A stretch of DNA of 8,353 nucleotides from Spirochaetota bacterium (GCA_023396615.1 JAEWVM010000132.1:1-8353); one strand, 5' to 3'. Numbered from the stretch's first letter, positions 1-7,138 are shown. Translations and numbers: made by a program. The notes: generated from the letters alone by a model not told the origin.

Positions 1-1915
1 GTGAAGGAACCGGTGCTCTGTCTTTAGAAAAGTTCTTATCAGAAAGAATTAATATAGAAGAACCTGAGTCAATTGCCTTGTCGGCATCAGCGCATATTTT
101 ATCAAATGCGGCAGAGAGTGCTTTTTCTCCGCCCGCAGCGTCGAAAGTAATATCTATTACAGAAGTCTTATAATTCGAGTTTTTCCAGTCTGCTATTTTC
201 TTTAAATCAGAATTAGAAAACAAAGGATTAAGGAACTTGATTCTTCTGCAATGATCTTCTGTTTCTTCGATAATATTTTTATGCGAACCGATAAAGCTTG
301 TCAGAGTCATTACAAGCTCTTCTCTTATCGAATCAATCGGAGGATTTGTTACCTGCGCGAAAACCTGTTTAAAATAATTAAACAGACTCTGAGGTTTATC
401 AGAAAAAACCGCGATTGGAGTATCGGTTCCCATTGAACTCGTAGGCTCCATTCCCGTTTCGACCATGGTAGGCAAAAGAGTATCAAGATCTTCCCTGTTA
501 TATGAGAAAACTTTTTCGAGTTCAGAAAGTTTAGCACTGTCAAACGACGGAGAAACTTCTTCTCCCTTAATTTCCGTAAGATCAGTTCTGTTCTTTGCGA
601 CCCATTCGGCATACGGCTTCTGCGTAGCAATTTTTTCCTTAACTTCGCCGTCGGGGATAATTCTTCCTTCTACTGTATCAACGAGAAGAATTTTACCAGG
701 CATCAATCTGCCTTTATACGCGATCTCTTCAGGAGAGAAATCCTGAACACCAACTTCTGAACCCATCACTATCATGTCATTTTTTGTTATGATATAACGT
801 GAAGGACGCAGTCCGTTTCTGTCAAGTGTTCCGCCGACAAATCTTCCGTCGCAGAATACCATTGACGCAGGCCCGTCCCACGGCTCCATGAATGTCGCAT
901 GATATTCATAGAATGATTTAAGCTTTTCATCGATTGGATTCTTTTCATTCCAGCTTTCAGGAATAAGCATCATCAGCGCGTGCGGAAGCGAACGCCCTGT
1001 CATAACAAGAAGCTCAAGCGCGTTATCAAAAGACGCCGAGTCGCTCTTGTTCGGTTCAATTACAGGAAGTATTTTTTTTATATCATCACCGAACTCTTCC
1101 GAAGCAAGCATCGATTCGCGCGCGCTCATCCAGAGACGGTTCCCTTTTACAGTATTGATTTCACCGTTATGAGCAAGCATTCTAAACGGCTGTGCGAGAT
1201 CCCATGAAGGAAATGTGTTAGTGCTGAATCTTGAATGCACAAGAGACATCGCACTTTCGAATGATGGCTCGGAAAGATCAGGAAAATACTGCTTAACCTG
1301 ATCAGGCATGAGCATTCCCTTGTAAACAATCGTTTTAGACGAAAGACTCGGAAGATAAAAATCCGCTTTATTATTTATTGAAGAATTTCTGATCGTAGAT
1401 TCTGAAAGTTTTCTTATGATGTAAAGTTTTCTTTCAAGACGGTTTTGATCCTGTTTCTGTGCACCTGAAATGAACACCTGTTCAATTTTCGGCTCGCTTC
1501 TTTTAGCGATTTCACCAATGCACGAATCAATAACGGGAACATCGCGCCATGCGATTACTTTCTGTCCTTCAGCCGAAACTATTTTTTCAAACTCGGCTTT
1601 CACCTTGTCACGGTCTGATTTATCACGCGGAAGAAAAACGAGACCCGCGCCGTATTCGCCCTCAGCAGGAATACCTTGTATTTTTTCCGCAAAAAACTTA
1701 TGCGGAATCTGCATAAGAATACCCGCGCCGTCTCCGGTCTTATTATCAGCGCTTTCCGCACCTCTGTGTTCCATTCGCGCAAGCACTTCGAGTCCGCGCT
1801 GTACTATGTCGTTTGATTTTCTTCCTTTGATATCGGCAACAAAACCGATACCGCAGTTGTCATGTTCATTTGCTCTGTCATAGAGTCCCTGGTTCTCAGG
1901 AAAAAGCTCTTCCAT
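1..1915 (-). CDS. gltB: Glutamate synthase large subunit, N-terminal part (runs off left edge)
   Basis: Glutamate synthase makes two glutamates from glutamine and 2-oxoglutarate. This is the amidotransferase end of the large subunit, in the cytoplasm. 638 residues are visible of a family usually near 1,500; the FMN/2-oxoglutarate and 3Fe-4S parts would lie left of the window. The start ATG at 1915-1913 follows TTTTAGGAGAAATAG, a good ribosome site. The motif NEHDNCGIGF puts the family's N-terminal nucleophile cysteine at residue 21, so a 20-residue propeptide would be removed, as is typical of class II glutamine amidotransferases. Further class II landmarks are MEHRGAESADNKTGDGAG, HSRFSTNTFPSWDLAQPFR (from H227) and AHNGEIN (248-254). 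Residues beyond about 430 fit the central glutamate synthase domain. The last visible stretch, ending RAPVPS, is in frame with no break. It is separated from the upstream gene by 155 bases, so it probably has its own promoter. Confidence 0.96.
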   Translation of the reverse strand, partial: MEELFPENQGLYDRANEHDNCGIGFVADIKGRKSNDIVQRGLEVLARMEHRGAESADNKTGDGAGILMQIPHKFFAEKIQGIPAEGEYGAGLVFLPRDKSDRDKVKAEFEKIVSAEGQKVIAWRDVPVIDSCIGEIAKRSEPKIEQVFISGAQKQDQNRLERKLYIIRKLSESTIRNSSINNKADFYLPSLSSKTIVYKGMLMPDQVKQYFPDLSEPSFESAMSLVHSRFSTNTFPSWDLAQPFRMLAHNGEINTVKGNRLWMSARESMLASEEFGDDIKKILPVIEPNKSDSASFDNALELLVMTGRSLPHALMMLIPESWNEKNPIDEKLKSFYEYHATFMEPWDGPASMVFCDGRFVGGTLDRNGLRPSRYIITKNDMIVMGSEVGVQDFSPEEIAYKGRLMPGKILLVDTVEGRIIPDGEVKEKIATQKPYAEWVAKNRTDLTEIKGEEVSPSFDSAKLSELEKVFSYNREDLDTLLPTMVETGMEPTSSMGTDTPIAVFSDKPQSLFNYFKQVFAQVTNPPIDSIREELVMTLTSFIGSHKNIIEETEDHCRRIKFLNPLFSNSDLKKIADWKNSNYKTSVIDITFDAAGGEKALSAAFDKICADADKAIDSGSSILILSDKNFSKDRAPVPS

Positions 1916-2070
1916 CTATTTCTCCTAAAAAAAAATTACAGATGTAGTCAAAAAGCCGTTTTTAAGGACATTTTAACCAAGAAAACAAATCAAACTGCCC
2001 TCGGCAAACTAAAAGACCGAGTTAATTGTTTCATATATGTTAAATTAGCGTAATACGAGGAATCGTTAAT
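1916..2070 (-). promoter_or_regulatory. gltB upstream gap with candidate regulatory sequences
   Basis: This 155-base A+T-rich gap separates the peptidase-like gene from gltB. On the minus strand it holds the gltB ribosome site (AGGAGA, about 1922-1927) after a run of T. A possible -10 TAAAAT lies at 1975-1970, but I see no convincing -35 at the right distance. A CTCGG/CCGAG hairpin (2000-2021, 12-base loop) could be an attenuator or weak terminator; no T tract follows directly. A second A+T-rich inverted repeat with arms TTAAATTA/TAATTTAA (2040-2074) overlaps the stop codon of the upstream gene. The promoter assignment is inference. Confidence 0.3.
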
Positions 2071-2868
2071 TTAAAGAAAAATATGCTTAAAAGTTACACC
2101 TTTTAACAGTCTGCCGATTACAGGCGAAAAGACCGCACCCCGTACAACATCATATTTTCCGGCTTGAATTATAGAAACACCGGCCAAACTGCGGTTATCA
2201 GGACAAAGCAATAGCTCGTTCTTTTTTATTTCATAGACATCATCTTTCTGTTTTAAAAGCGGATCATGCGAAGAAATATATACAGGATAAATAATATTTG
2301 TATTTTTTTCATAATACACATCAGAGAGGTTTTCCGATGTCTCATACTCAAGAAGATCAAGTTCGCGATCAAACAAATAAAGCCTTCCGCCGAAAAAACG
2401 TATTTTAGCAGGATTATCCGCGACAACCCGCTTAATTCCGTTATGATATACAAGGTCTCCCAGCGAAGCCTTTTTCTTTTCAAGAAGAACTACATCTCCC
2501 TTGCTGAAAAGAGGATAAGCGGAAGAGTCTCCGATATATCGGAATTCATATTTTTCAGATATGACACCTGCCGCAGTAAGCGTTAAGAGAAAAGACAAAA
2601 TAGAAGGTGCTATAATCTTCAAATAATGCGCTCTGCGCTCTTTCGTAAAACAAACAAGAGACACAAGCGAAATGATAATATAAACTAAAACGAAACCCGA
2701 CAAAGAGATAAAGAGTGCGGCATTTTCAGGCAATGGAAGAAAAACATGAAGCATTAAAAGAAAAGGCAGAACAAAGGCTGAAAAATACGCCTTAAATATT
2801 CTGCCCGAATAAGCCGTACCCGATGCCGGAAAAAGAAACGCGGCGAACACAGCAAAAACTATATTCAT
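2071..2868 (-). CDS. Polytopic membrane protein with a signal peptidase I-like (S26) domain
   Basis: The reading frame opens at 2898 (275 aa). I prefer the ATG at 2868 (265 aa) because GGAG lies 11 bases before it, while the 2898 ATG directly abuts the thrC stop (TAA then ATG) and has no clear ribosome site. Numbering below is for the 275-aa form. About four hydrophobic segments are seen: 12-28, 36-56, 60-84 and 96-114. The first carries FPASGTAYSGR, reminiscent of the FPG.G.LY.GR motif found ahead of some signal peptidases. After them comes an S26-like domain. DSSAYPLFSKGD aligns base for base in spacing with the SxxPxxxxGD box of leader peptidase, making S126 the nucleophile. GIKRVVA gives K156 as general base, and PDNRSLAGVS (233-242) matches the GDNR..S box but lacks the usual DSR. 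Function may be peptidase or a relative with altered substrate. It is not clearly the housekeeping lepB. It lies directly behind thrC, so it is likely co-transcribed. Confidence 0.72.
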   Translation of the reverse strand: MNIVFAVFAAFLFPASGTAYSGRIFKAYFSAFVLPFLLMLHVFLPLPENAALFISLSGFVLVYIIISLVSLVCFTKERRAHYLKIIAPSILSFLLTLTAAGVISEKYEFRYIGDSSAYPLFSKGDVVLLEKKKASLGDLVYHNGIKRVVADNPAKIRFFGGRLYLFDRELDLLEYETSENLSDVYYEKNTNIIYPVYISSHDPLLKQKDDVYEIKKNELLLCPDNRSLAGVSIIQAGKYDVVRGAVFSPVIGRLLKGVTFKHIFL

Positions 2869-2898
2869 CGCGCTTTTTTCTCCACGCCGGAAATACAT

Positions 2899-4233
2899 TT
2901 ATTTTGACGTCCGTGCAGCGAATTCCTTTTCAAGAGCTTCAGTCACTTTAGCAACATCCGCCGCGAGACGGAGAGGTTTATTCGCGTGCTTCGACTCGAT
3001 GCCCTTCAAAGAAGACTCATGATAGCCGACTTTAAATTCAGAGAATTTTAGTCCATGCGCCGTTGAAACAACAACAGTACGCGAATCCTTTTTGATTTCG
3101 CCTTTATCAACAAGCTTGATGAGTGCTGCAAGCGCAACTGCGGTATGCGGACATGTGTACATTCCTGTTTTATCAGCAACAGCAGCCGCGTCGGCGAGTT
3201 CATCTTCGCTAGCATCTTCAACTATTCCATTGAAATCTTTGAGTCCCTTGATCGCCTTCTTAACAGAAACCGGATCCCCGATCTGTATCGCCGACGCCAG
3301 AGTCTTTTCAGCCTTAACCGGCTCAAACGATTCGTAGTTTTTGAGATACGATCTATAGAGCGGATTCGCGTTTCTCGCCTGAGCAAGAATTATGCGCGGC
3401 TTCTTCGTAATGATGCCGAGATCAAGCATTAGAGAAAAACCTTTTGCAAGAGCCGAAACATTTCCGAGATTTCCGCCCGGAATAATTATATTATCAGGAA
3501 CTTCCCAGCCGAACTGCTGAACGATTTCAGGTGCAATAGTTTTCTGACCTTCGATTCTAAGCGAGTTCATCGAATTGGCGAGATATATCTCGTTATTCTT
3601 TGTAACTTCCTGAACGATTTTCATACAGCCGTCAAAGTCTGTGTCGATTGAAAGAACAATCGAATTATTTGAAATAGGCTGAACAAGCTGTGCAGTTGTA
3701 ATCTTGTCTGCAGGAAGAAACACAATAGACGGAATGCCTGCATACGCACAATATGCCGAAAGAGCCGCCGAAGTATCGCCTGTTGAAGCGCATGCCACAG
3801 CTTTAATTTTCTTTCCGCGCGCGATCATGTCATTGACCTGCGAAACAAGAACCGTCATTCCGAGATCCTTGAAAGAACCGGTGTGAGTGTTTCCGCACAT
3901 CTTGACCCAGAGATCATTCATGCCGAGAAATCCGCCGAATCTCTTCGCCCAGAAAAGATTGCTGTTTCCTTCGTACATAGAAACGATATTTTCGTCATCG
4001 ATGTCGGGATTGATCCATTCCTTATAGCGCCACACACCCGAGCCGAAAGGCCATTTGGTAGTCCCCATTCTCGAAGAAAAAGTTTCCTTCCACTCAGATG
4101 CTGATTTCTTTTTCAGATAATCAGCATCATGATGAACCTCGAGAAGAGATCCGCACTTAGGGCACTTGTATATTATATCAGTTAAAGAAAATTTTCCTTC
4201 ACATCCGTCGATACATCTAAAATATGCATTCAT
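2899..4233 (-). CDS. thrC: Threonine synthase
   Basis: Converts O-phospho-L-homoserine to threonine with pyridoxal phosphate, the last step of threonine synthesis. The protein has 444 residues, normal for the family. The N-terminus has four cysteines (C7, C11, C24, C27) in a zinc-ribbon-like arrangement, RCIDGC and YKCPKCGS, seen in many bacterial threonine synthases. The PLP lysine is K122 in GNTHTGSFKDLGM. ACASTGDTSAALSAY (from 147) and the phosphate-binding loop IPGGNLGN (251-258) are fold type II landmarks. STAHGLKFSEF (390-400) is the conserved C-terminal motif. The start ATG at 4233-4231 shares one base with the hom stop (TGATG), and AAGGGTGG lies shortly before it, so translation is probably coupled to hom. 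No breaks or missing key residues are seen. Confidence 0.97.
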   Translation of the reverse strand: MNAYFRCIDGCEGKFSLTDIIYKCPKCGSLLEVHHDADYLKKKSASEWKETFSSRMGTTKWPFGSGVWRYKEWINPDIDDENIVSMYEGNSNLFWAKRFGGFLGMNDLWVKMCGNTHTGSFKDLGMTVLVSQVNDMIARGKKIKAVACASTGDTSAALSAYCAYAGIPSIVFLPADKITTAQLVQPISNNSIVLSIDTDFDGCMKIVQEVTKNNEIYLANSMNSLRIEGQKTIAPEIVQQFGWEVPDNIIIPGGNLGNVSALAKGFSLMLDLGIITKKPRIILAQARNANPLYRSYLKNYESFEPVKAEKTLASAIQIGDPVSVKKAIKGLKDFNGIVEDASEDELADAAAVADKTGMYTCPHTAVALAALIKLVDKGEIKKDSRTVVVSTAHGLKFSEFKVGYHESSLKGIESKHANKPLRLAADVAKVTEALEKEFAARTSK

Positions 4234-5513
4234 CAGTCTTCCACCCTTATTACAACTACTTCTTCTTTTATAAAGCTGAACTCATTTATGAGCTCAAGCG
4301 ATTTCTTCATCGAAGCCTCGCTCGCACTATGAGTCATTATTATCAATGGAACAGTGTTATCAGTGCTGTCCTTTTCTTTCTGAACCACAGACGCAATGGA
4401 AATATTGTTTTTAGCAAATACTCCCGCGACTTTTTCAAGCACGCCCGAAGAATCTTCTGTGCGCATTCTGAAATAAAAACGCGAACATCTTTCTCCCGAC
4501 GGAAGAAGCTCGGCCTTTCCGTCAAGATGAAGAGCACTGTCTTCAGTTAGACTATTCTGCGAAATTTTAACTACATCGCTGACAACAGCTGAAGCAGTCG
4601 GAAAAGAACCGGCGCCTTTGCCGAATAGAACAACATTGCCTGTCATATCCGCGTCGAAAAGAATCGCGTTAAATTCGCGTCTAACAGACGCGAGCTGATG
4701 ATTTTTTCTGATCATAGTCGGATGAACACGTATATCGATTTTTCCGTTTACGTCTTTCGCAATTCCGAGAAGTTTGATGACGTAACCCATCTCGCGCGCA
4801 AAATGCATATCGATAGAAGAAATTCGTGTAATGCCTTCCTTTGAAACGGATGAATAATCGATTTCTTTATTGAAAGAAAGCATTCCTAGAAGAGTAATCT
4901 TATGCCCGGCGTCATAACCTTCGATGTCGAAAGTAGGATCAGCTTCGGCAAAACCTTCACGCTGAGCTTCCTTGAGCGCATCGCCGAAAGAAAGACCGCC
5001 CTCTTCCATGCGTGTTAAAATATAGTTTGTTGTTCCGTTTAAAATTCCCATTACGCTGTTGATGCGGTTTCCGACAAGACCAGATTTGAGTGCGTCAAGA
5101 CACGGAATACCGCCGCCGACGCTCGCTTCAAAGCCAAGCTTAACCTTGCTGTTTTTGACAATTGAAAATATTTCACTGCCTGCTTCAGCAAGAAGCTTTT
5201 TATTTGCAGTGACGACATTCTTTCCGGCTTTCAATGCTTCGATTATCATCGATTTAGCCGGTTCAACGCCGCCGATAAGTTCAACAACGGTATCAATTTC
5301 TTTATCATTAATTATATCTTTCCAGTTCGTCGTAAGGGCGGTTCCGGCAACTTCTGAAGCGATTTTGTCTGCACGCAGATCACAGATCATTTTTACCGAC
5401 ACATTAAATCCGGTACGCGCCGCAATAACTTCAGAATTTTTCTTGAGGAGACCATAGACTCCGCTGCCGACAGTGCCGTAGCCGATGAGTCCGATCTTGA
5501 CATCTTTTTTCAT
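4233..5513 (-). CDS. hom: Homoserine dehydrogenase (monofunctional, with ACT domain)
   Basis: Reduces aspartate semialdehyde to homoserine with NAD(P)H, the branch step leading to threonine and methionine. The frame extends upstream to a TTG at 5570, but I choose the ATG at 5513 (426 aa). MKKDVKIGLIGYGTVGSG then begins as the family usually does, GGGTTAGG precedes it, and the TTG is part of a TTGACA that looks more like promoter DNA. In this numbering the Rossmann GxGxxG is 11-16 and TANKK puts a lysine at 105. The family signature around ADPTFDIEGYDAGHK covers 191-205, with K205. Lys105 and Lys205 are the catalytic lysines known in characterised homoserine dehydrogenases, which supports the start choice. 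Residues about 345-426 form an ACT domain (SSGVLEKVAGVFAKNNISI), suggesting feedback control by threonine. First gene of the hom-thrC unit; no aspartate kinase fusion. Confidence 0.96.
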   Translation of the reverse strand: MKKDVKIGLIGYGTVGSGVYGLLKKNSEVIAARTGFNVSVKMICDLRADKIASEVAGTALTTNWKDIINDKEIDTVVELIGGVEPAKSMIIEALKAGKNVVTANKKLLAEAGSEIFSIVKNSKVKLGFEASVGGGIPCLDALKSGLVGNRINSVMGILNGTTNYILTRMEEGGLSFGDALKEAQREGFAEADPTFDIEGYDAGHKITLLGMLSFNKEIDYSSVSKEGITRISSIDMHFAREMGYVIKLLGIAKDVNGKIDIRVHPTMIRKNHQLASVRREFNAILFDADMTGNVVLFGKGAGSFPTASAVVSDVVKISQNSLTEDSALHLDGKAELLPSGERCSRFYFRMRTEDSSGVLEKVAGVFAKNNISIASVVQKEKDSTDNTVPLIIMTHSASEASMKKSLELINEFSFIKEEVVVIRVED

Positions 5514-5526
5514 AAACCTAACCCTT

Positions 5527-5570
5527 GATATAATTTTGCTAAAACTTATTTCAAGCGGACTTTTTGTCAA
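5527..5570 (-). promoter_or_regulatory. Candidate hom-thrC promoter region
   Basis: On the minus strand a perfect -35-like TTGACA lies at 5570-5565, but the hexamers 16-18 bases on (TAAGTT/AAGTTT) are poor -10 matches. A second pair, TTGAAA (5554-5549) and TATATC (5532-5527) with 16-base spacing, would start transcription almost at the ribosome site. Neither option is fully convincing. The region is the only non-repeat DNA between palindrome cluster A and hom, so the promoter of the threonine unit should lie here or inside the cluster. Confidence 0.3.
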
Positions 5571-5585
5571 TAATAATGATTTTAT

Positions 5586-5848
5586 TCAAAGGCTTCGCCT
5601 TTTGATCCGTTATTCGCATGGTGTCATGCAATACACAAAAGGTGCGATGCACCTTTAAATCCGATTTCGCATGGTCTCATGCAAAAGATCAAAGGGGCGA
5701 AGGTCTCAATCGCCGACCCTCGCCCCTTTGAAACCCCCTCCCGCTCTTGTCGCGCAGAACTCGCCGAACCGCCTTTGTAAACACGGCGGATTCGGCTCAG
5801 ACATAACCCCTGCGCTCCGATCAGGGATAAATTTGCCTTCGGCAAATT
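5586..5848. repeat. Palindrome cluster A (about seven consecutive hairpins)
   Basis: No gene is supported in this stretch; it is a run of inverted repeats. In order: AAAGGC-TTC-GCCTTT (5588-5602); GCATG-GTGT-CATGC (5616-5629); AAAGGTGC-GAT-GCACCTTT (5638-5656); GCATG-GTCT-CATGC (5669-5682); CAAAGGGGCGA/TCGCCCCTTTG (5690-5730, with inner GGTC/GACC); GCCGAACCGCC/GGCGGATTCGGC (5763-5796, one bulged A); CCCTG/CAGGG (5808-5826); and AATTTGCC-TTC-GGCAAATT (5830-5848). The first and second GCATG hairpins sit in direct copies of TTCGCATGGTSTCATGCAA 53 bases apart. GC content is clearly higher than in the flanks. The cluster lies between the 3' end of the 87-residue gene and the hom promoter, both transcribed leftward, so its hairpins could also stop transcripts. 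Known intergenic palindrome families (REP/BIME-like) are the nearest concept; no REP GTAG signature is seen. Confidence 0.85.
5616..5663 (+). repeat. Composite 48-base repeat, copy 1 (inverted partner at 7961-8009)
   Basis: Two adjacent hairpins, GCATG-GTGT-CATGC and AAAAGGTGC-GAT-GCACC, joined by AATACAC and ending TTTAAATCCG. The same unit occurs on the minus strand at 8009-7961. The copies differ only at one linker base (A/G), the three loop bases of the second hairpin (GAT versus TCC) and one T of a T run. Stems are identical. This is far beyond chance for two intergenic segments 2.3 kb apart. Confidence 0.9.
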
Positions 5849-5887
5849 CTGATTTTTGTTCTTACCATTCTTCTTTTTACTTTTTAT

Positions 5888-6151
5888 TTACCCTTCACTA
5901 CCACGCAAAACAATAATCTGATATAATTCTGAAATATTCTTTAATAATTTACTATCCAAAGAACACACATCCAACACATATCTAGACAAGACCTTAATCT
6001 CATCACTCTTCAGATTTTTTGCTCTATTCCATAATTTTTCTATATGCTTTATCTGTTTTTCATTTGCCCATACTTTTTCTTCTCTTCTATAATTAGTATC
6101 ATATAACATCGAAATTTCATTTTCAATTCTTTGCACAATTTCTTTTATCAT
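5888..6151 (-). CDS. Small protein of unknown function (87 aa)
   Basis: I do not recognise the family. The start ATG at 6151-6149 is preceded by GGAGGTTTAA, a strong ribosome site, which argues for a real gene. The 87 residues are rich in K, E, I and L, with no signal peptide or membrane segment. The pattern (MIKEIVQRIENEISMLYD, then HIEKLWNRAKNLKSDEIKVLSRYVLDV) suggests a mostly helical cytoplasmic protein, perhaps a small helical bundle. Codon use is A+T-rich like the next gene and unlike hom or thrC, which suggests acquisition. It ends about 40 bases before palindrome cluster A. A GAACAA-T-TTGTTC palindrome lies 37 bases before the start. Function cannot be inferred from sequence; size and position inside the island would fit a toxin, antitoxin or immunity-type cargo gene, but nothing demonstrates that. 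Confidence 0.7.
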   Translation of the reverse strand: MIKEIVQRIENEISMLYDTNYRREEKVWANEKQIKHIEKLWNRAKNLKSDEIKVLSRYVLDVCSLDSKLLKNISELYQIIVLRGSEG

Positions 6152-6187
6152 TTAAACCTCCGACCAACACCGAATCGTTCAATATAC

Positions 6188-6200
6188 GAACAATTTGTTC
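6188..6200. promoter_or_regulatory. Palindrome GAACAATTTGTTC upstream of the 87-aa gene
   Basis: Six-base arms GAACAA/TTGTTC around one central T, 37 bases before the start codon at 6151. Size and place fit a dimeric repressor site, but no -10/-35 pair could be fixed nearby, and in A+T-rich DNA such a palindrome can occur by chance. Confidence 0.25.
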
Positions 6201-6314
6201 TGCTTCAGTCATCCCTGCGTTTTCAATGATCGTATAAAACTACAACCGACGCCGAAAGACGCCGAATTGATTTATTGCATCACAAACTATATATGGTTTC
6301 AATAAAAAACCACA
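6201..6314. other. Gene-free spacer with a tandem GACGCCGAA repeat
   Basis: Between the two unknown minus-strand genes. It contains GACGCCGAA twice in tandem (6248-6256 and 6258-6266) and a weak TGGTTT/AAACCA inverted repeat (about 6294-6312) just after the stop of the upstream gene, which could be a poor terminator. No RNA gene or convincing coding region is seen. Confidence 0.4.
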
Positions 6315-6914
6315 TCAAGGCAATGGCACATCCGCATTATCTAACATATTATCAGTTTGAATTTGTTTTTCCATAAACTTCAAACAATCATCTACATTAT
6401 AATTATACTTTCCAAGATTTCCCAATTGAGCCATGCTATTTACAAACGGAAAGACTAAAGATACTTTTTTTTTACGACTATTATCATAATAAAATATAAT
6501 GTGATATTCCTCAATCTTTGTATTAACATTTTGTTTATTAGATGCAATTATTGGAGTTAATTGTTCTGGGAAAACACTAATTTTTCCATACAATATCTTC
6601 CCATTAATTTCTATTTCAAACTCATTATTTCCCTTTAATTCAACAAGACCATCATACCTATTCCTATTAACTGCAATTATTGTAAACTTCTTCCACTGAT
6701 CATCAAACACAATGCAAAATCGTCTTGAAGAATTCTTTATACCTGCAGCTTCAGAAAATCTATTCTGAGAATTGTCAATTATCCATATGTCAGGATAATG
6801 AACTGTTTTGCTAAAAAAATATTCAAAAGCTTCTTTTTCGGTCATACTTTTAGCGCCGATACATGACATTAAAACAACAACAAGAAACAATATTTTTTTA
6901 ATTTTATAATCCAT
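6315..6914 (-). CDS. Secreted or lipoprotein-like protein of unknown function
   Basis: The frame opens at 6935, but I choose the ATG at 6914 (199 aa). GGGAAGG lies about seven bases before it and nothing like a ribosome site precedes 6935, and the protein then starts with a clean signal sequence. MDYKIKKI is followed by the hydrophobic FLVVVLMSCIG. LMSC ending at C18 resembles a lipobox, with an unusual Met at -2 that would be tolerated in relaxed spirochaete-type lipoboxes; plain signal peptidase cleavage is the alternative. The mature part (about 180 aa) has alternating polar/hydrophobic stretches such as NNEFEIEINGKILYGKISV and EEYHIIFYYD, suggesting beta structure, and ends VPLP. No family recognised. 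Composition is strongly A+T-rich compared with hom, thrC and gltB. Likely exported, possibly membrane-anchored; role unknown. Confidence 0.72.
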   Translation of the reverse strand: MDYKIKKILFLVVVLMSCIGAKSMTEKEAFEYFFSKTVHYPDIWIIDNSQNRFSEAAGIKNSSRRFCIVFDDQWKKFTIIAVNRNRYDGLVELKGNNEFEIEINGKILYGKISVFPEQLTPIIASNKQNVNTKIEEYHIIFYYDNSRKKKVSLVFPFVNSMAQLGNLGKYNYNVDDCLKFMEKQIQTDNMLDNADVPLP

Positions 6915-6935
6915 ATACGGCCTTCCCGCAATCAT

Positions 6936-7138
6936 TTTTTACAAAGAGTTTTCTTTTATGCGATCCTTCCCATAAAAAGAATAATAAAAGTATCCGTAAA
7001 GATGATAAATAATTAAACTCCTTATGAAATCAAGAGAAATTCGTCTTTCGTAGTTTTAAAAGAATACTTCTTTAAGAAATAAATGCTTGCCTTATAATTA
7101 TTTAATATTAACATCTTAGATAAAGAGGGAATCTCAGT
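6936..7138. other. Divergent intergenic region between the lipoprotein-like gene and the toxin-antitoxin pair
   Basis: About 200 A+T-rich bases containing the start regions of a minus-strand and a plus-strand transcript. The plus-strand promoter elements are listed separately. On the minus side I find no confident -35/-10 pair. A short ATG at 7024 opens only nine codons. Confidence 0.4.
7059..7111 (+). promoter_or_regulatory. Candidate promoter and operator of the toxin-antitoxin operon
   Basis: A perfect -10 hexamer TATAAT lies at 7093-7098, placing a transcription start near 7105 and leaving a leader of about 35 bases with GAGGGA (7125-7130) as ribosome site. The -35 is poor (CTTTAA, 7070-7075, 17-base spacing). 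Two palindromes bracket the -10: AAAGAA-TAC-TTCTTT (7059-7073), overlapping the -35, and TTAATATTAA (7102-7111) at the likely start point. Type II antitoxins commonly bind palindromes in their own promoter, so these are plausible autoregulatory sites; that role is inference. Confidence 0.4.

Noticed and set aside
1470..1883. Plus-strand 137-residue frame inside gltB
   Set aside because: Shadow of the clearly conserved gltB reading frame on the other strand.
5624..5845. Minus-strand 73-residue and plus-strand 81-residue frames across cluster A
   Set aside because: Same reasoning: the sequence is explained by the palindromes, and neither product resembles a protein family.
5586..5848. CRISPR array
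   Set aside because: Repeats are not regularly spaced or uniform in length, and the segments between them are themselves palindromes, not unique spacers.
6123..6212. Short minus-strand frame of 29 codons starting MTEAEQIVRIL and overlapping the 87-aa gene
   Set aside because: The purine stretch CAGGG touches the ATG with no spacer, and the frame is too short to support. It could be a leader peptide or a remnant, but nothing decides it.
7024..7053. Nine-codon frame MKSREIRLS, resembling the first residues of HicA toxins
   Set aside because: Only about six residues match, no ribosome site precedes it, and no HicA motif such as the GSH segment follows in any frame.
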